Assembly: GCF_019042275.1 (NCBI RefSeq)
Contig: NZ_JAHQCW010000042.1
Span: 1-49,220, forward strand
Direction: 5' to 3'
DNA length: 49,220 nucleotides
Source: Diplocloster agilis
GTDB lineage: Bacteria; Bacillota; Clostridia; Lachnospirales; Lachnospiraceae
Part shown: positions 28,651 to 37,444 of the stretch, in pieces
How positions within the stretch are numbered: position 1 is the stretch's first letter
Layout of the letters: each line of letters starts with the position of its first letter
Translations under genes and position numbers: made by a program
Notes under the pieces: generated by a model
Databases searched by the model: none
What the model was told of the DNA's origin: nothing
The model's input: only the letters and a program-made list of their open reading frames with translations

Positions 28651-30837
28651 TTACTGCATTTTCTTATATTCCGTAATATCAAAGCAGGTCAGCAGATAGG
28701 CGTCCAATTCCCCCCATTTCATGGGAGAACCCTTTGCCCGGGTCCAGACTCCATACAGCGGGTTATAGATTTCCCCCACCCCTCCGGCCAGCGGGCAGGT
28801 ATTACAGGGAACCTCCCTGTCAAAAAACGCTTCGTAGCAGGCCGCGCCGGGTTTTATATGGGGAGCCAGCTCCCTGGTTTTAAGATTGAGATATAGCAGT
28901 TCGTAGGTATCCCGTTCGATGGCATATATATAGGCATCCTGGGTATCCAGTATCGTGTTGAGCCGTATGGCCAGCTCGCTGTCATGGGCGGACGTACGCT
29001 TCTTGAGCAAAAAGGTCGTCAGAAGCTGGGAAATCAGGGTCAGCGTTGCAATTTCTTCTTTATTCCATAACCGCATGCCGGTACACTTATCAAAACCAAC
29101 AAAACCATGGAAAGTCTCGCCCTCTAATATTGCGCATTGAAGTGTGGAACAAATACCCTGGTCCTCAAACAGCGCGGTCTGCACCGGGGTAAGAGCGTGG
29201 ATATCCCGGCAGTAGAAAACAGAATTGTTTTTGAATAATTCCCGGTAACCCTCCACGTCCGTATACGGAAAATGCTGCAGCTTCTCTTTTTGCGGGAGAA
29301 TCCCTTCATTACACCACTCATAAGTATTGTCGCAATACTTGCCGTCCTCCGTGTCCTCGAAAATATAAGCCCGGCTCACGTCAAAGCGTTTCCCCACGAT
29401 TTCCAGAATGAGCTGGATCACATGATCGATATCACTGGTATCGTACAATACCTGGAATACATAGTTGACCAGATCTTTGGGCGCTTCCGACGTATTCAGA
29501 TCCGAATCGATAGCGGCGCCCAGGGAAGAATAACCGGTCTCGCTTACGGCGCTGTGTTTTTGATCGAACATGACATATTGATTCTTACCCTGGCTTTTCG
29601 CCTGATACAAAGCCAGATCGGCGCTGTGATACAGGGACTGGAAATCTTTTCCGTCATCCGGTGAAATAGCGATACCCGCGCTGCAGGTGACTTCGATGGG
29701 ATGTTTGCCCTGTTTAAACAGACCCTGGAAGAGCTCCAGCAGGCGGGCTGCCTTTTCAGCCGCCATTTCTCTGGAAGGGATGTTTTGTAAGAAGATCATA
29801 AATTCATCCCCGCCGATTCTGCCTACCACATCCGTTTGACGGGTCAGTTTTTTCATCCCCGCCGCCAGCTCCGAAAGAACGGCGTCCCCAAACAGATGTC
29901 CCTGCGAATCATTGACCTGTTTGAAATTATCGGTATCGATCATGAACAGGGCGCAGAGATCTCCCGGATTATCCCGCAGGTAATTTCGGATCTTCCGTTC
30001 GCTTTCCTCGCGGTTAAAAAGACCGGTCAGGGCATCCCGTTCCGCCCGCGCACGAAGATCGTCTATCATCTTCTTATCGTCATCGATATCCGTGATCACC
30101 CCTACGGCTTTGATTGGTTTCCCGGTACTGTCATACTGGTCGGTATAGCGGATTCTGCACCAGATATAGATTCCATCCGCATTCTGAATGCGGATCTCGG
30201 CATCGGAAACCGACATACCGGCTTTTGCATTGGACATAAGCCGCTTCAGAACGGAGATATCGTCAGGATGCACATGCCTGGCGAAAGACAGATCCCGGTT
30301 TGTTATATGGCAATTCGGATCATAACCAAATTTTTTCTGCCAGTTTGCGGAATAGAAGATAGAATCCTTCTCTATATCCCATTCAAAAATAATATCGGTG
30401 GTCTGATTCAGGATAATCCGATGCCGCTCCAGAGACAGACGCAGTTCTTCCCGATCCTTCCTGGATTCTGTGACATCCAGTAAGATACAGAAGATCCGCT
30501 CCTCACCCTCTTCATTATGAATGATCTGCGCGTTGTCCATCACCCACTTAAAACTGCCGTTCTTACAGAGAACCCGGTAATTAAATGTGAATTTCCTGTC
30601 CTTGCAGAACTGTTCCTCAGTTTTTGCCAAAACGCCGCGGCGGTCGGCAGGATGAATCATATCGATAAAGCGGTCGTGAAATTGTTCCGTAATCTCATCC
30701 CGACTAAAACCGAACAGATCCAAAAAGCCCTGATTGACTTCCACCAAGGTAAAAAAACGGTCATTGAGACACTGTTGAACTCCTCCGGGAATATTATTCA
30801 ATAATGTTTCATATTCACGGCTGTGCTGTTTTCCCAT
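28651..30837 (-). CDS. Diguanylate cyclase, PAS-PAS-GGDEF-GAF-PAS
   Basis: 728 residues, no membrane segment. Two PAS domains (about 8-130 and 132-260), a GGDEF domain (about 262-430) with intact IGGDEF (about 340), and an inhibitory I-site RQTD exactly five residues before it, so c-di-GMP synthesis with product feedback is predicted. A GAF-like domain follows (about 460-600), and a C-terminal PAS (about 610-728) with a CNTC pair. It is an unusual order, with sensors on both sides of the catalytic domain. Ligands are unknown. Convergent to the atp operon. The ribosome site is modest (GAAGG, 9 nt). Confidence 0.9.
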   Translation of the reverse strand: MGKQHSREYETLLNNIPGGVQQCLNDRFFTLVEVNQGFLDLFGFSRDEITEQFHDRFIDMIHPADRRGVLAKTEEQFCKDRKFTFNYRVLCKNGSFKWVMDNAQIIHNEEGEERIFCILLDVTESRKDREELRLSLERHRIILNQTTDIIFEWDIEKDSIFYSANWQKKFGYDPNCHITNRDLSFARHVHPDDISVLKRLMSNAKAGMSVSDAEIRIQNADGIYIWCRIRYTDQYDSTGKPIKAVGVITDIDDDKKMIDDLRARAERDALTGLFNREESERKIRNYLRDNPGDLCALFMIDTDNFKQVNDSQGHLFGDAVLSELAAGMKKLTRQTDVVGRIGGDEFMIFLQNIPSREMAAEKAARLLELFQGLFKQGKHPIEVTCSAGIAISPDDGKDFQSLYHSADLALYQAKSQGKNQYVMFDQKHSAVSETGYSSLGAAIDSDLNTSEAPKDLVNYVFQVLYDTSDIDHVIQLILEIVGKRFDVSRAYIFEDTEDGKYCDNTYEWCNEGILPQKEKLQHFPYTDVEGYRELFKNNSVFYCRDIHALTPVQTALFEDQGICSTLQCAILEGETFHGFVGFDKCTGMRLWNKEEIATLTLISQLLTTFLLKKRTSAHDSELAIRLNTILDTQDAYIYAIERDTYELLYLNLKTRELAPHIKPGAACYEAFFDREVPCNTCPLAGGVGEIYNPLYGVWTRAKGSPMKWGELDAYLLTCFDITEYKKMQ

Positions 30838-31229
30838 GTTGTTATACCTTCTTTATATTTTCGCGCCGCATTTTCAACCCGGACTTCCGGCTAAAATAGC
30901 AGCGTCCTTGTTCATGTACCAATATAAAGTTAGTATATCAAAATAAATTGCAGATAGCAATCCTTAGTAAAGCGCCAAATCAGGGAATTAAAGGAATATC
31001 AGCGGACCGGTACAAATTCATCGAAGCCTCCTCATCCGTAGCCTCCGGCTAAAAGATCACAAGCCGCAGCCCGCCGTTACAGCTGCAGATAGCCACGCCA
31101 GGCTTACGAATCCGGTCGCCGTAATAAAAAAGATCATTGGCAAGACCATCCTCCGAACGCAGAAAATGAATAAGGCCTTCTGAAAATGTCTAAACTAAGA
31201 AAAAGAGTACCACTTAGGAGGTCTTTACC
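30838..31229. other. Intergenic region between diverging genes, with a possible gene remnant on the - strand
   Basis: 392 bases without a full gene. On the - strand from about 31190 to 31049 an open frame without a start codon encodes a plausible C-terminal end (reading SEDGLANDLFYYGDR near its middle, stop TAG). It could be the tail of a lost gene. TTCCGGCTAAAA-like ends occur at both 30888 and 31044, hinting at a small duplication. The promoters of both flanking genes must lie here, but none is convincing by eye. Confidence 0.3.
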
Positions 31230-31973
31230 ATGAAGAAAGTATTAGTTGGACTTGTATTGATTCTATGGGTCCTGGCCGGTATCCAGTTATGGAATCTGTA
31301 CGGTGTGCGGGATCAGGGAAAAATCGTAGAAGCTTTCCACAGCTCCGACTTTATGAATACAAAAAGTGTTGTGGAAGGCAGCGGCCGTCTGAATACCGCC
31401 TATCTGAGCCTGAGCGGAAGAAAAACAATGGTTCAGGACATAGCCAATATCCTTGGGATTCATGAAAACTACACGCTGACGGAGACTTACGAAGACGGAC
31501 AGGCAAAAACTGTTCTTCACGTAAAAGCCAAACAGGCCGAAACTACCATTCAGATCATTACCAGGGAACAAAAAAGAGATGCAAATATCATTGACACCAA
31601 ACAATATCTCCTGACCGAGATCACCCTATACGATCTGGACAGCGCCCTGGGCTACAAAGAAATACTGGATAAAATATACGAGGACTACCGTATCGAGACC
31701 GAAGTATCCCTGAATCTGATCGGAACCCGCCCCGGCCGGATGACCCTGAGCGAGCGGAACAATATGGCAGACCTGCTTCTGGAGCAGATCGAGGGCAAAG
31801 TAGTATCGGAACACCGGGATGAAGAGCTATTTACCATCTACGCTAAACTAATCAAAGATTACGACATGCGAAGCGGAGAACCGGTAAACATCAATATAGC
31901 ATTCAACTACGACGAATCCCAGAATCTAACAAACGTATACCTCTCCACCCCCATCATCAGGGAAGACTATTAA
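31230..31973 (+). CDS. YwmB-like secreted or membrane-anchored protein
   Basis: 247 residues. One N-terminal hydrophobic segment (about 4-24) is a signal anchor or signal peptide, and the rest is an extracytoplasmic alpha/beta domain. Overall length, an RLNTAYLSLSG segment near the start and the location after the atp operon resemble the YwmB family of Bacillota, found near atpC and cell-wall genes in many genomes; function is unknown. AGGAGG 9 nt before ATG is a good ribosome site. No murA or spoIID follows; the large palindromes begin instead. Confidence 0.55.
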   Translation: MKKVLVGLVLILWVLAGIQLWNLYGVRDQGKIVEAFHSSDFMNTKSVVEGSGRLNTAYLSLSGRKTMVQDIANILGIHENYTLTETYEDGQAKTVLHVKAKQAETTIQIITREQKRDANIIDTKQYLLTEITLYDLDSALGYKEILDKIYEDYRIETEVSLNLIGTRPGRMTLSERNNMADLLLEQIEGKVVSEHRDEELFTIYAKLIKDYDMRSGEPVNINIAFNYDESQNLTNVYLSTPIIREDY

Positions 31974-31989
31974 AATGCTCCCCTATATG

Positions 31990-32475
31990 CCGGGGCAAAC
32001 CCGCCTAAGGACAGAGCGGGGCCAGAATTTCTATGCCGAGTTCTTCTCCGGGTCTGGGTATGCCCGTTGCTTTGGGCCGGGGCCGGGGATGGTATTCGGG
32101 GATGTTTCCGGAGGCCGGGTTCTTTGGTGTCACCCGGGGAGCGCGGAGGGCTTGCGCTGGCAACCGCTAGGGGGAATCAAAAAGCCGGGTTCAGGAACCG
32201 AGCCTATTCACCAGGAACACATGATGTGTTCCCGGTTCAGAGGCTCTTGCCCGTCGGACGTGAAGTCCGCCGTGCATCCTGAACCCGGCTTTTCGATTCC
32301 CCCAAGCGGTTGCTCAGCCGCCCTATGCGCTCCCCGGGTGACACCAAAGAACCCGGCCTCCGGAAACATCCCCGAATACCATCCCCGGCCCCGGCCCAAA
32401 GCAACGGGCATACCCAGACCCGGAGAAGAACCCAAGAACCCTGCCCGGTCTGTTCTTAGCAGGATTTGCCCTGGA
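31990..32475. repeat. Large palindromic repeat with conserved core (complete copy)
   Basis: Left arm about 31990-32192, core 32193-32280, right arm 32281-about 32475. The 104 bp at 32041-32144 are perfectly complementary to the matching part of the right arm (about 32327-32430); inner parts (32145-32192) and outer flanks pair with mismatches. The core has two hairpins of its own: GGAACACA-TGA-TGTGTTCC and CGGAC-GTGAA-GTCCG. Related copies lie at 1-98, 195-390 and 49047-49220. Frames through it (31975-32601 and others) are artefacts of the palindrome. It has no transposase and no known family is recognised. Confidence 0.9.
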
Positions 32476-32600
32476 GCCTCTGGTCGGGCAAGTTCCCTCT
32501 CCTCTTTCGGCGCAGCCATTCGGAAGCAACATCTCAAACACTCCAACGCATCAAAGTATCTGAACCCTAAAGTACATGAAACTAAGATAATACCAGTGTA

Positions 32601-32877
32601 GGTGAGCTGGGGCGGGGTGCGGAACCGGCGGAGGGGGCAAACGTATCGGGGGCCTAATCGCTTGAGGGCAGATCTTAGAACGGGTTACGCAGATGGCGGG
32701 AGAACCTCGCAGGGCCCGGAACACTGTCCGAGCGCTTTTCAGCGAGTTTGTTCCGGGCCCTGCTAATAAGAGGTTCTCCCGCCATCGGAGTTACCCGTTC
32801 TTAGATCTGTCCGATGCGATTAGGCCCCCGATACGTTTGCCCCCTCCGCCGGTTCCGCACCCCGCCCCAGCCTCACC
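32601..32877. repeat. Second large inverted repeat, upstream of murI
   Basis: Left arm 32601-32723 pairs with right arm 32749-32877 around a 25-nt centre, which itself has a small hairpin (CGCT-TTTC-AGCG). Pairing is near perfect in the outer 65 bp and interrupted near the middle, where the right arm has about 9 extra bases. GC-rich, no T-run, and unrelated in sequence to the element at 31990. It may be a fold-back repeat; its effect on murI expression is unknown. 32878-33033 holds no other gene. Confidence 0.9.
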
Positions 32878-33033
32878 GGCCCTTATCCCCCCCATGGCCG
32901 GCACCACGAATAAAATCGCTGATGACAATACTTGAATAATTCTGCAAGAAAGGTTATTATGTAACATATACTGTTGTATCGGCTTATGGATAGAGCAGAA
33001 TGATTTAGAGTAAGAGCATGAGGTAATAGAACC

Positions 33034-33873
33034 ATGAAAGATATAGATATTCATCAGGCCCCGATCGGGGTGTTTGATTCCGGGGTGGGCGGTCTGACGG
33101 TTGTCCGGGAGATCATGCGCCAGATCCCCCAGGAGCGGATCGTATACTTCGGGGATACGGCCAGAGTTCCCTATGGTAATAAGTCTAAGGATAACATCAT
33201 CCGATATTCCAGGCAGATTATCCGGTTTTTGAGGACCCAGAATGTTAAGGCGATCGTGGTAGCCTGTAACACGGCCAGCGCCTGCGCGCTGGAGGAGATC
33301 CGTCCTGAGCTGGATCTTCCGATTATAGGCGTGATCAAACCCGGAGCTAAGGCGGCGGCCGGCACTACCAGGAATGGGCGCATCGGGGTGATCGGCACGG
33401 AAAGCACCGTGAACAGCCAGTTGTATACGGATTTTATCCATGACCTGAACCCGGATATCCGGGTGATCGGGAAGGCTTGTCCGCTCTTTGTTCCGCTGGT
33501 GGAAGAGGGGTGGCTTAAGGATCCTGTGACCGAAGAAGTGGCCCGCAGGTACCTGGAAGATATGAAACAAGCGGATGTGGACACTTTGATTCTGGGGTGC
33601 ACCCATTACCCGCTGCTGCGTTCTACGGTCGGAAAGGTTATGGGCGCGCAGGTGACGCTTGTGAATCCCGCCTATGAGACAGCGCTGGAACTAAAGGAAC
33701 TGTTGCAAAGAGAAGGAATCGCGGCAGAGAGCGCGCCGGACTCCACGCAAGAGGCGTGGCCGGAACACCGGTTTTTTGTAAGTGATCTGGCGGACAAATT
33801 CAAAGATTTTGCCAATTCGATACTGGCCTGTGAGATCAGCCGGATCAGGCAGATTCCCATTGAAAACTATTAG
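33034..33873 (+). CDS. murI: Glutamate racemase
   Basis: 279 residues, slightly longer than average. It converts L- to D-glutamate for peptidoglycan. Cofactor-independent family motifs: GVFDSGVGGLTVV near the N-terminus, catalytic cysteine C78 in VACNTAS and C189 in GCTHYPLL. Ribosome-binding sequence is weak (GAGGTAATAG), which is notable after the large inverted repeat. Nine bases separate it from the DUF1934 gene, so the two form a small operon. Confidence 0.94.
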   Translation: MKDIDIHQAPIGVFDSGVGGLTVVREIMRQIPQERIVYFGDTARVPYGNKSKDNIIRYSRQIIRFLRTQNVKAIVVACNTASACALEEIRPELDLPIIGVIKPGAKAAAGTTRNGRIGVIGTESTVNSQLYTDFIHDLNPDIRVIGKACPLFVPLVEEGWLKDPVTEEVARRYLEDMKQADVDTLILGCTHYPLLRSTVGKVMGAQVTLVNPAYETALELKELLQREGIAAESAPDSTQEAWPEHRFFVSDLADKFKDFANSILACEISRIRQIPIENY

Positions 33874-33882
33874 GAGAAATAT

Positions 33883-34332
33883 ATGACGGACCAAGTATTA
33901 TTAAGTATATCCGGCCTGCAGTTTATGGAAGATGAAGGGGTAGAACCGGTAGAGGTGGTTACGGTTGCGGATTATTATAGGAAAGAAAACAGCCACTATC
34001 TGATTTACGATGAGGTGCTGGAAGGCATCGAGGGAAAGATCAAGAATATTATCAAGGTAAAAGGACATGTACTGGAAGTCACTAAAAAAGGGCTGGCCAA
34101 TGTACATATGGTTTTTGAAGAAAACAAGAAAAATGTGACATATTATACGACTCCCTTCGGCAATCTCCTGATCGGCCTGATGGCTACCAGTGTGGATGTC
34201 AATGAGAACGATAAAGATATTAACATTCAGGTCGCATACCAGCTGGAAGTGAACTACGAGTTTCTGGCAGACTGCACCATTACCATGAATATTAAAAGCA
34301 AAGAAGCCGGAGATTTCTCGCTCCAGCAGTAA
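33883..34332 (+). CDS. DUF1934 (calycin-like) protein
   Basis: 149 residues, no signal peptide or membrane segment, beta-rich, with TTPFGNLLIGLMATSVDV and the final VNYEFLADCTITMNIK, typical of the DUF1934 family of Bacillota. These proteins are predicted lipocalin-like barrels; no reaction is known. It follows murI by 9 nt behind AGGAG and is cotranscribed with it. Confidence 0.72.
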   Translation: MTDQVLLSISGLQFMEDEGVEPVEVVTVADYYRKENSHYLIYDEVLEGIEGKIKNIIKVKGHVLEVTKKGLANVHMVFEENKKNVTYYTTPFGNLLIGLMATSVDVNENDKDINIQVAYQLEVNYEFLADCTITMNIKSKEAGDFSLQQ

Positions 34333-34409
34333 GTTGTCTGCGCCTAAAATGAAAACGGCGGTTAAATACGGCTGTAAAATACGGCGGTATAAAATACAGT
34401 AGTAAAAAA

Positions 34410-34466
34410 ATACCGGATATCAGCGATAGGGCCTGCCGCTGCTGATATCCGGTATATATTTTTTTA
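34410..34466. terminator. Bidirectional terminator
   Basis: Stem ATACCGGATATCAG (34410-34423) with its complement (34442-34455), A-run before (34404-34410) and T-run after (34459-34466). It serves murI-DUF1934 on + and the gene at 34471 on -. Just upstream (34358-34400) a short degenerate repeat of AAATACGGC-like units is seen. Confidence 0.88.
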
Positions 34467-34470
34467 ATTC

Positions 34471-34941
34471 TTATTTTGTATTCTTATCCACATAATTCTT
34501 GGCTTTGTTTCTCATCCGTTTAAAGAAGCCCTGTTTTTTCTTCGGCGCTTCCAGCGGGCCGCGGATTCCACGCACACTGGTTATGTAGATACCGCTGACA
34601 ACAGCTTTTACTTCCTTCTTTACAGGAACCAGTTCAAAGATGGATTCCTCACAGACCAGGGACATGACCTTAGGCCCCACCTTCGCTTTAACAATCGGAA
34701 GTTTGGAACGGCGCAGCCACTTTGGCGTCTGGTCAATCACCATCTGGGGCAGCCCGGATTCCTTCATCCGCATTCGTTTCTTATCAATAATCAACATGCT
34801 GACATTCTGAGCCATGGCGTCCATCTGTTCTTTTTGGGCCGCCTGTTTTTTCTGGGCTCTTTTGCCAAAGAAATATAGTGCAACAACTGCGACAATCAGC
34901 ACTCCAAGTATCACTAACAAAACAATCGTTAACGTATTCAC
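34471..34941 (-). CDS. Unknown membrane-anchored protein
   Basis: 156 residues. A single N-terminal transmembrane helix (about 4-27) is followed by KRAQKK and a basic cytoplasmic domain, ending in a Lys/Arg-rich tail (FFKRMRNKAKNYVDKNTK). The middle has a compact region (about 70-125). No family is recognised. AGGAGGTA lies upstream of ATG. It is transcribed alone, divergent from the cardiolipin synthase gene. It might bind nucleic acid or anionic lipid through the basic tail, but that is speculation. Confidence 0.7.
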   Translation of the reverse strand: MNTLTIVLLVILGVLIVAVVALYFFGKRAQKKQAAQKEQMDAMAQNVSMLIIDKKRMRMKESGLPQMVIDQTPKWLRRSKLPIVKAKVGPKVMSLVCEESIFELVPVKKEVKAVVSGIYITSVRGIRGPLEAPKKKQGFFKRMRNKAKNYVDKNTK

Positions 34942-35146
34942 GGTATACCTCCTACTTTCCTGACAATTTCATATCGCTTGTCTTCCCGCGCAAGTAATAT
35001 TGTAGCATTGATTTGCGCCGTACGCAAGCATTCCCAACCGCAAAATGAAAAAAATAATGGGGCCGGCCCTCCCCGGTGAAAAACAGAAAAAAACATCTAC
35101 AAAATAGGATGTTTGTGGTATCATATACGAAAAGGAGGATTCCACT

Positions 35147-36625
35147 ATGCTAGAGACAGCGTGGGGTTATGTGGTTACCGGCTGGGATTGGATTATGAGC
35201 AATCTGATTTACATTAACATTATCCTGGCCATATTGATTGTGTTTTTCCAGCGGCGTGAACCGATGACGGTCTGGGCATGGCTGCTGGTGCTATATTTTA
35301 TACCGATACTGGGATTTCTGCTTTATCTGGTTCTGGGGCAGGATTTGCATAAAAAGCATATGTTCAAGATGAAAGAAATCGAAGACGAGATGAACTATGC
35401 CATCCGTAAGCAGGAAGAAACCATTTATAAAAATGAGTTTGAACCGGAAAATGAGGAAATGAGCCGCTTTTCCAACCTGATCCTGTATAATCTGGAGGCA
35501 TCCCACGCGGTATATACCACGGATAATGAGGTTTCTATTTACACGGACGGAAATGACAAATTACAGGCGGTGCTGGAGGAGATTCGGAAGGCCCGGCATT
35601 ACGTGCATCTTCAGTATTATATTATTAAGAATGATGAGATGTGGAAGCCGATCGAAGAGCTGCTGGAGCAGAAGGTAAAAGAAGGGGTCGAGGTGCGGAT
35701 CCTCTACGACAGTATGGGATGCAGGACGATGAAGTCTTCGGACTGGAAGCGGATCCGGTCGAAGGGGATCATGACGGGAGAGTTCTTTCCCGCCATTCTG
35801 AAGAATTTTCAGCTGCGTATGAATTACCGGAATCACAGGAAGATTATTATTATAGACGGAAAGACCGCGTTCGTAGGAGGATTTAATATCGGCCGGGAGT
35901 ATCTGGGCCTGAACAAGAAAAAATTCGGCTATTGGCGGGATACTCATTTGAAAATCAGCGGCTCGGCGGTGCTCTCCCTCCATATCCGTTTTATTCTGGA
36001 CTGGAATTACGCCACCAAACAAAATTTGTTTGTCCAGGATAAATATTTTGTGGAACCGGAGGATATGGTAAAGGGTAGAAACGCGATTCAGATCATATCC
36101 AGCGGGCCGGATTCAAAGGTGCCGAATGTCAGGGATAATTACCTGAGGCTGATCCATATGGCCCAGAATCATATCTATATCCAGACGCCTTATTTTATAC
36201 CGGATGAATCGGTGCTGGACGCTTTGAAGATCGCCGCCTCATCCGGGGTGGACGTGCGGGTTATGATCCCCTGCAAACCGGATCATCCATTTGTATACTG
36301 GTGTACGTATTCCTATATAGAAGATCTGCTGGAGGCAGGCGCGAAATGCTATACGTACGACGACGGTTTTCTGCATGCCAAAACCCTGACGGTGGACGGG
36401 CTGGTCAGCTGCGTGGGTACGGCTAATATGGATATCCGAAGCTTTAAGCTGAACTTTGAGGTGAACGCTACGATCTACAACCAGGATACGACCTATAAGC
36501 TGGAGCAGATTTTCCTGAACGATCTAAAGCGGTGTACGCATGTCACTCCTTATGTGTATGCCAGCCGTTCCCTGCTGATCCGTATCAAAGAGCAGTTCAG
36601 CAGGCTGTTATCCCCGCTGTTGTAA
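35147..36625 (+). CDS. cls: Cardiolipin synthase
   Basis: 492 residues. It makes cardiolipin from phosphatidylglycerol at the membrane. Two N-terminal membrane segments (about 17-36 and 42-62) precede two phospholipase D catalytic motifs: NHRKIIIIDGK (about residue 228) and FLHAKTLTVDG (about 409), each HxK then D. AAAGGAGG precedes ATG. An extended -10 (TGgTATCAT) lies about 25 nt upstream. Normal length and no odd residues. Confidence 0.93.
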   Translation: MLETAWGYVVTGWDWIMSNLIYINIILAILIVFFQRREPMTVWAWLLVLYFIPILGFLLYLVLGQDLHKKHMFKMKEIEDEMNYAIRKQEETIYKNEFEPENEEMSRFSNLILYNLEASHAVYTTDNEVSIYTDGNDKLQAVLEEIRKARHYVHLQYYIIKNDEMWKPIEELLEQKVKEGVEVRILYDSMGCRTMKSSDWKRIRSKGIMTGEFFPAILKNFQLRMNYRNHRKIIIIDGKTAFVGGFNIGREYLGLNKKKFGYWRDTHLKISGSAVLSLHIRFILDWNYATKQNLFVQDKYFVEPEDMVKGRNAIQIISSGPDSKVPNVRDNYLRLIHMAQNHIYIQTPYFIPDESVLDALKIAASSGVDVRVMIPCKPDHPFVYWCTYSYIEDLLEAGAKCYTYDDGFLHAKTLTVDGLVSCVGTANMDIRSFKLNFEVNATIYNQDTTYKLEQIFLNDLKRCTHVTPYVYASRSLLIRIKEQFSRLLSPLL

Positions 36626-36638
36626 GAAAGTCCGGGAC

Positions 36639-36697
36639 TTAACATAGATTTAACATAAGGACTATGAAAATTTTACAACCGGATGATATGGTATATA
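36639..36697 (+). promoter_or_regulatory. Pho box and promoter of phoPR
   Basis: TTAACA at 36639 and 36650 and TTTACA at 36672 lie on one 11-bp phase (the unit at 36661 is degenerate), matching the PhoP direct repeat pattern TT(A/T/C)ACA-N5. A -10 like TATATA is at 36692-36697, 14 nt after the last repeat. PhoP probably activates its own operon here. Confidence 0.72.
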
Positions 36698-36736
36698 AAA
36701 GTATGGCAGTGATAAAGAACGGGGGCAGGTGGGACG

Positions 36737-37444
36737 ATGAAAACGATCCTGGCAGTCGATGACGAAGAACATATCCTGGAACTAATCGCATACAACCTGG
36801 AAGCCGGCGGATATGAAGTGCGAAAGGCTGAAACCGGGGAAGAGGCGCTGGAAGTGCTGAACAGGGAACAGGTGGATCTGGTATTGCTGGATCTGATGCT
36901 GCCTGGAATCGATGGAATCGAAGTGCTGAAGCAGATCCGAAGCGATCCGGTGAAGCGCCGGCTGCCGGTGATCATGCTGACGGCCAAGAGCGATGAGATC
37001 AGCAAGGTGATCGGCCTGGAACTTGGAGCGGACGATTATCTGGGAAAACCCTTCGGCGTCCATGAGCTGCTGGCGCGAATTAAGGCTGTTTTAAGAAGAA
37101 GCGGCGGAGAGCTTACCCGGTCTTCCCAGGAGGAAGAAGTGCTGGTGGTGGATCAAATCGTGATCAATAAGAGCAGCCGCGTGGTTTCCGTTGACGGGAA
37201 GCCTGTGGAGCTGTCGCTGAAAGAGTTCGAGCTTTTGTATCTGTTGGTCAGAAACCGTGGGCGGGTGCTTTCAAGAGATATGCTTCTGGAAAAAATATGG
37301 GGATATGACTATCTGGGCGAGACCCGGACGGTGGATGTCCACATCCGGAATCTGAGAAAGAAGATTGAAAAGGATGACAATCATCCGCAATATATTATAA
37401 CCGTGCGGGGCGTCGGATACAAATTCGCCCGGGGGAGCGTATGA
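36737..37444 (+). CDS. phoP: Phosphate regulon response regulator
   Basis: 235 residues. OmpR/PhoB-type regulator: receiver domain 1-120 with D9, D10, phosphoacceptor D52 in LLDLMLPG, T82 and K104; winged-helix DNA-binding domain about 130-233 ending VRGVGYKFARG. Pho boxes lie upstream of this gene and of pstS, which fits its own predicted binding sites. GTGGGACG upstream is a modest ribosome site. The start of phoR overlaps the stop by 4 bp. Confidence 0.88.
   Translation: MKTILAVDDEEHILELIAYNLEAGGYEVRKAETGEEALEVLNREQVDLVLLDLMLPGIDGIEVLKQIRSDPVKRRLPVIMLTAKSDEISKVIGLELGADDYLGKPFGVHELLARIKAVLRRSGGELTRSSQEEEVLVVDQIVINKSSRVVSVDGKPVELSLKEFELLYLLVRNRGRVLSRDMLLEKIWGYDYLGETRTVDVHIRNLRKKIEKDDNHPQYIITVRGVGYKFARGSV

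Noticed and set aside
31975-32601. A 208-residue frame after the ywmB-like gene
   Set aside because: It runs through the large palindrome; frames on both strands mirror each other and the peptide recurs at the other repeat copies. It is repeat DNA, not a gene.
31990-32877. Retron, diversity-generating retroelement or group II intron
   Set aside because: Large fold-back structures are present, but no reverse transcriptase gene or template/variable repeat pair lies nearby.
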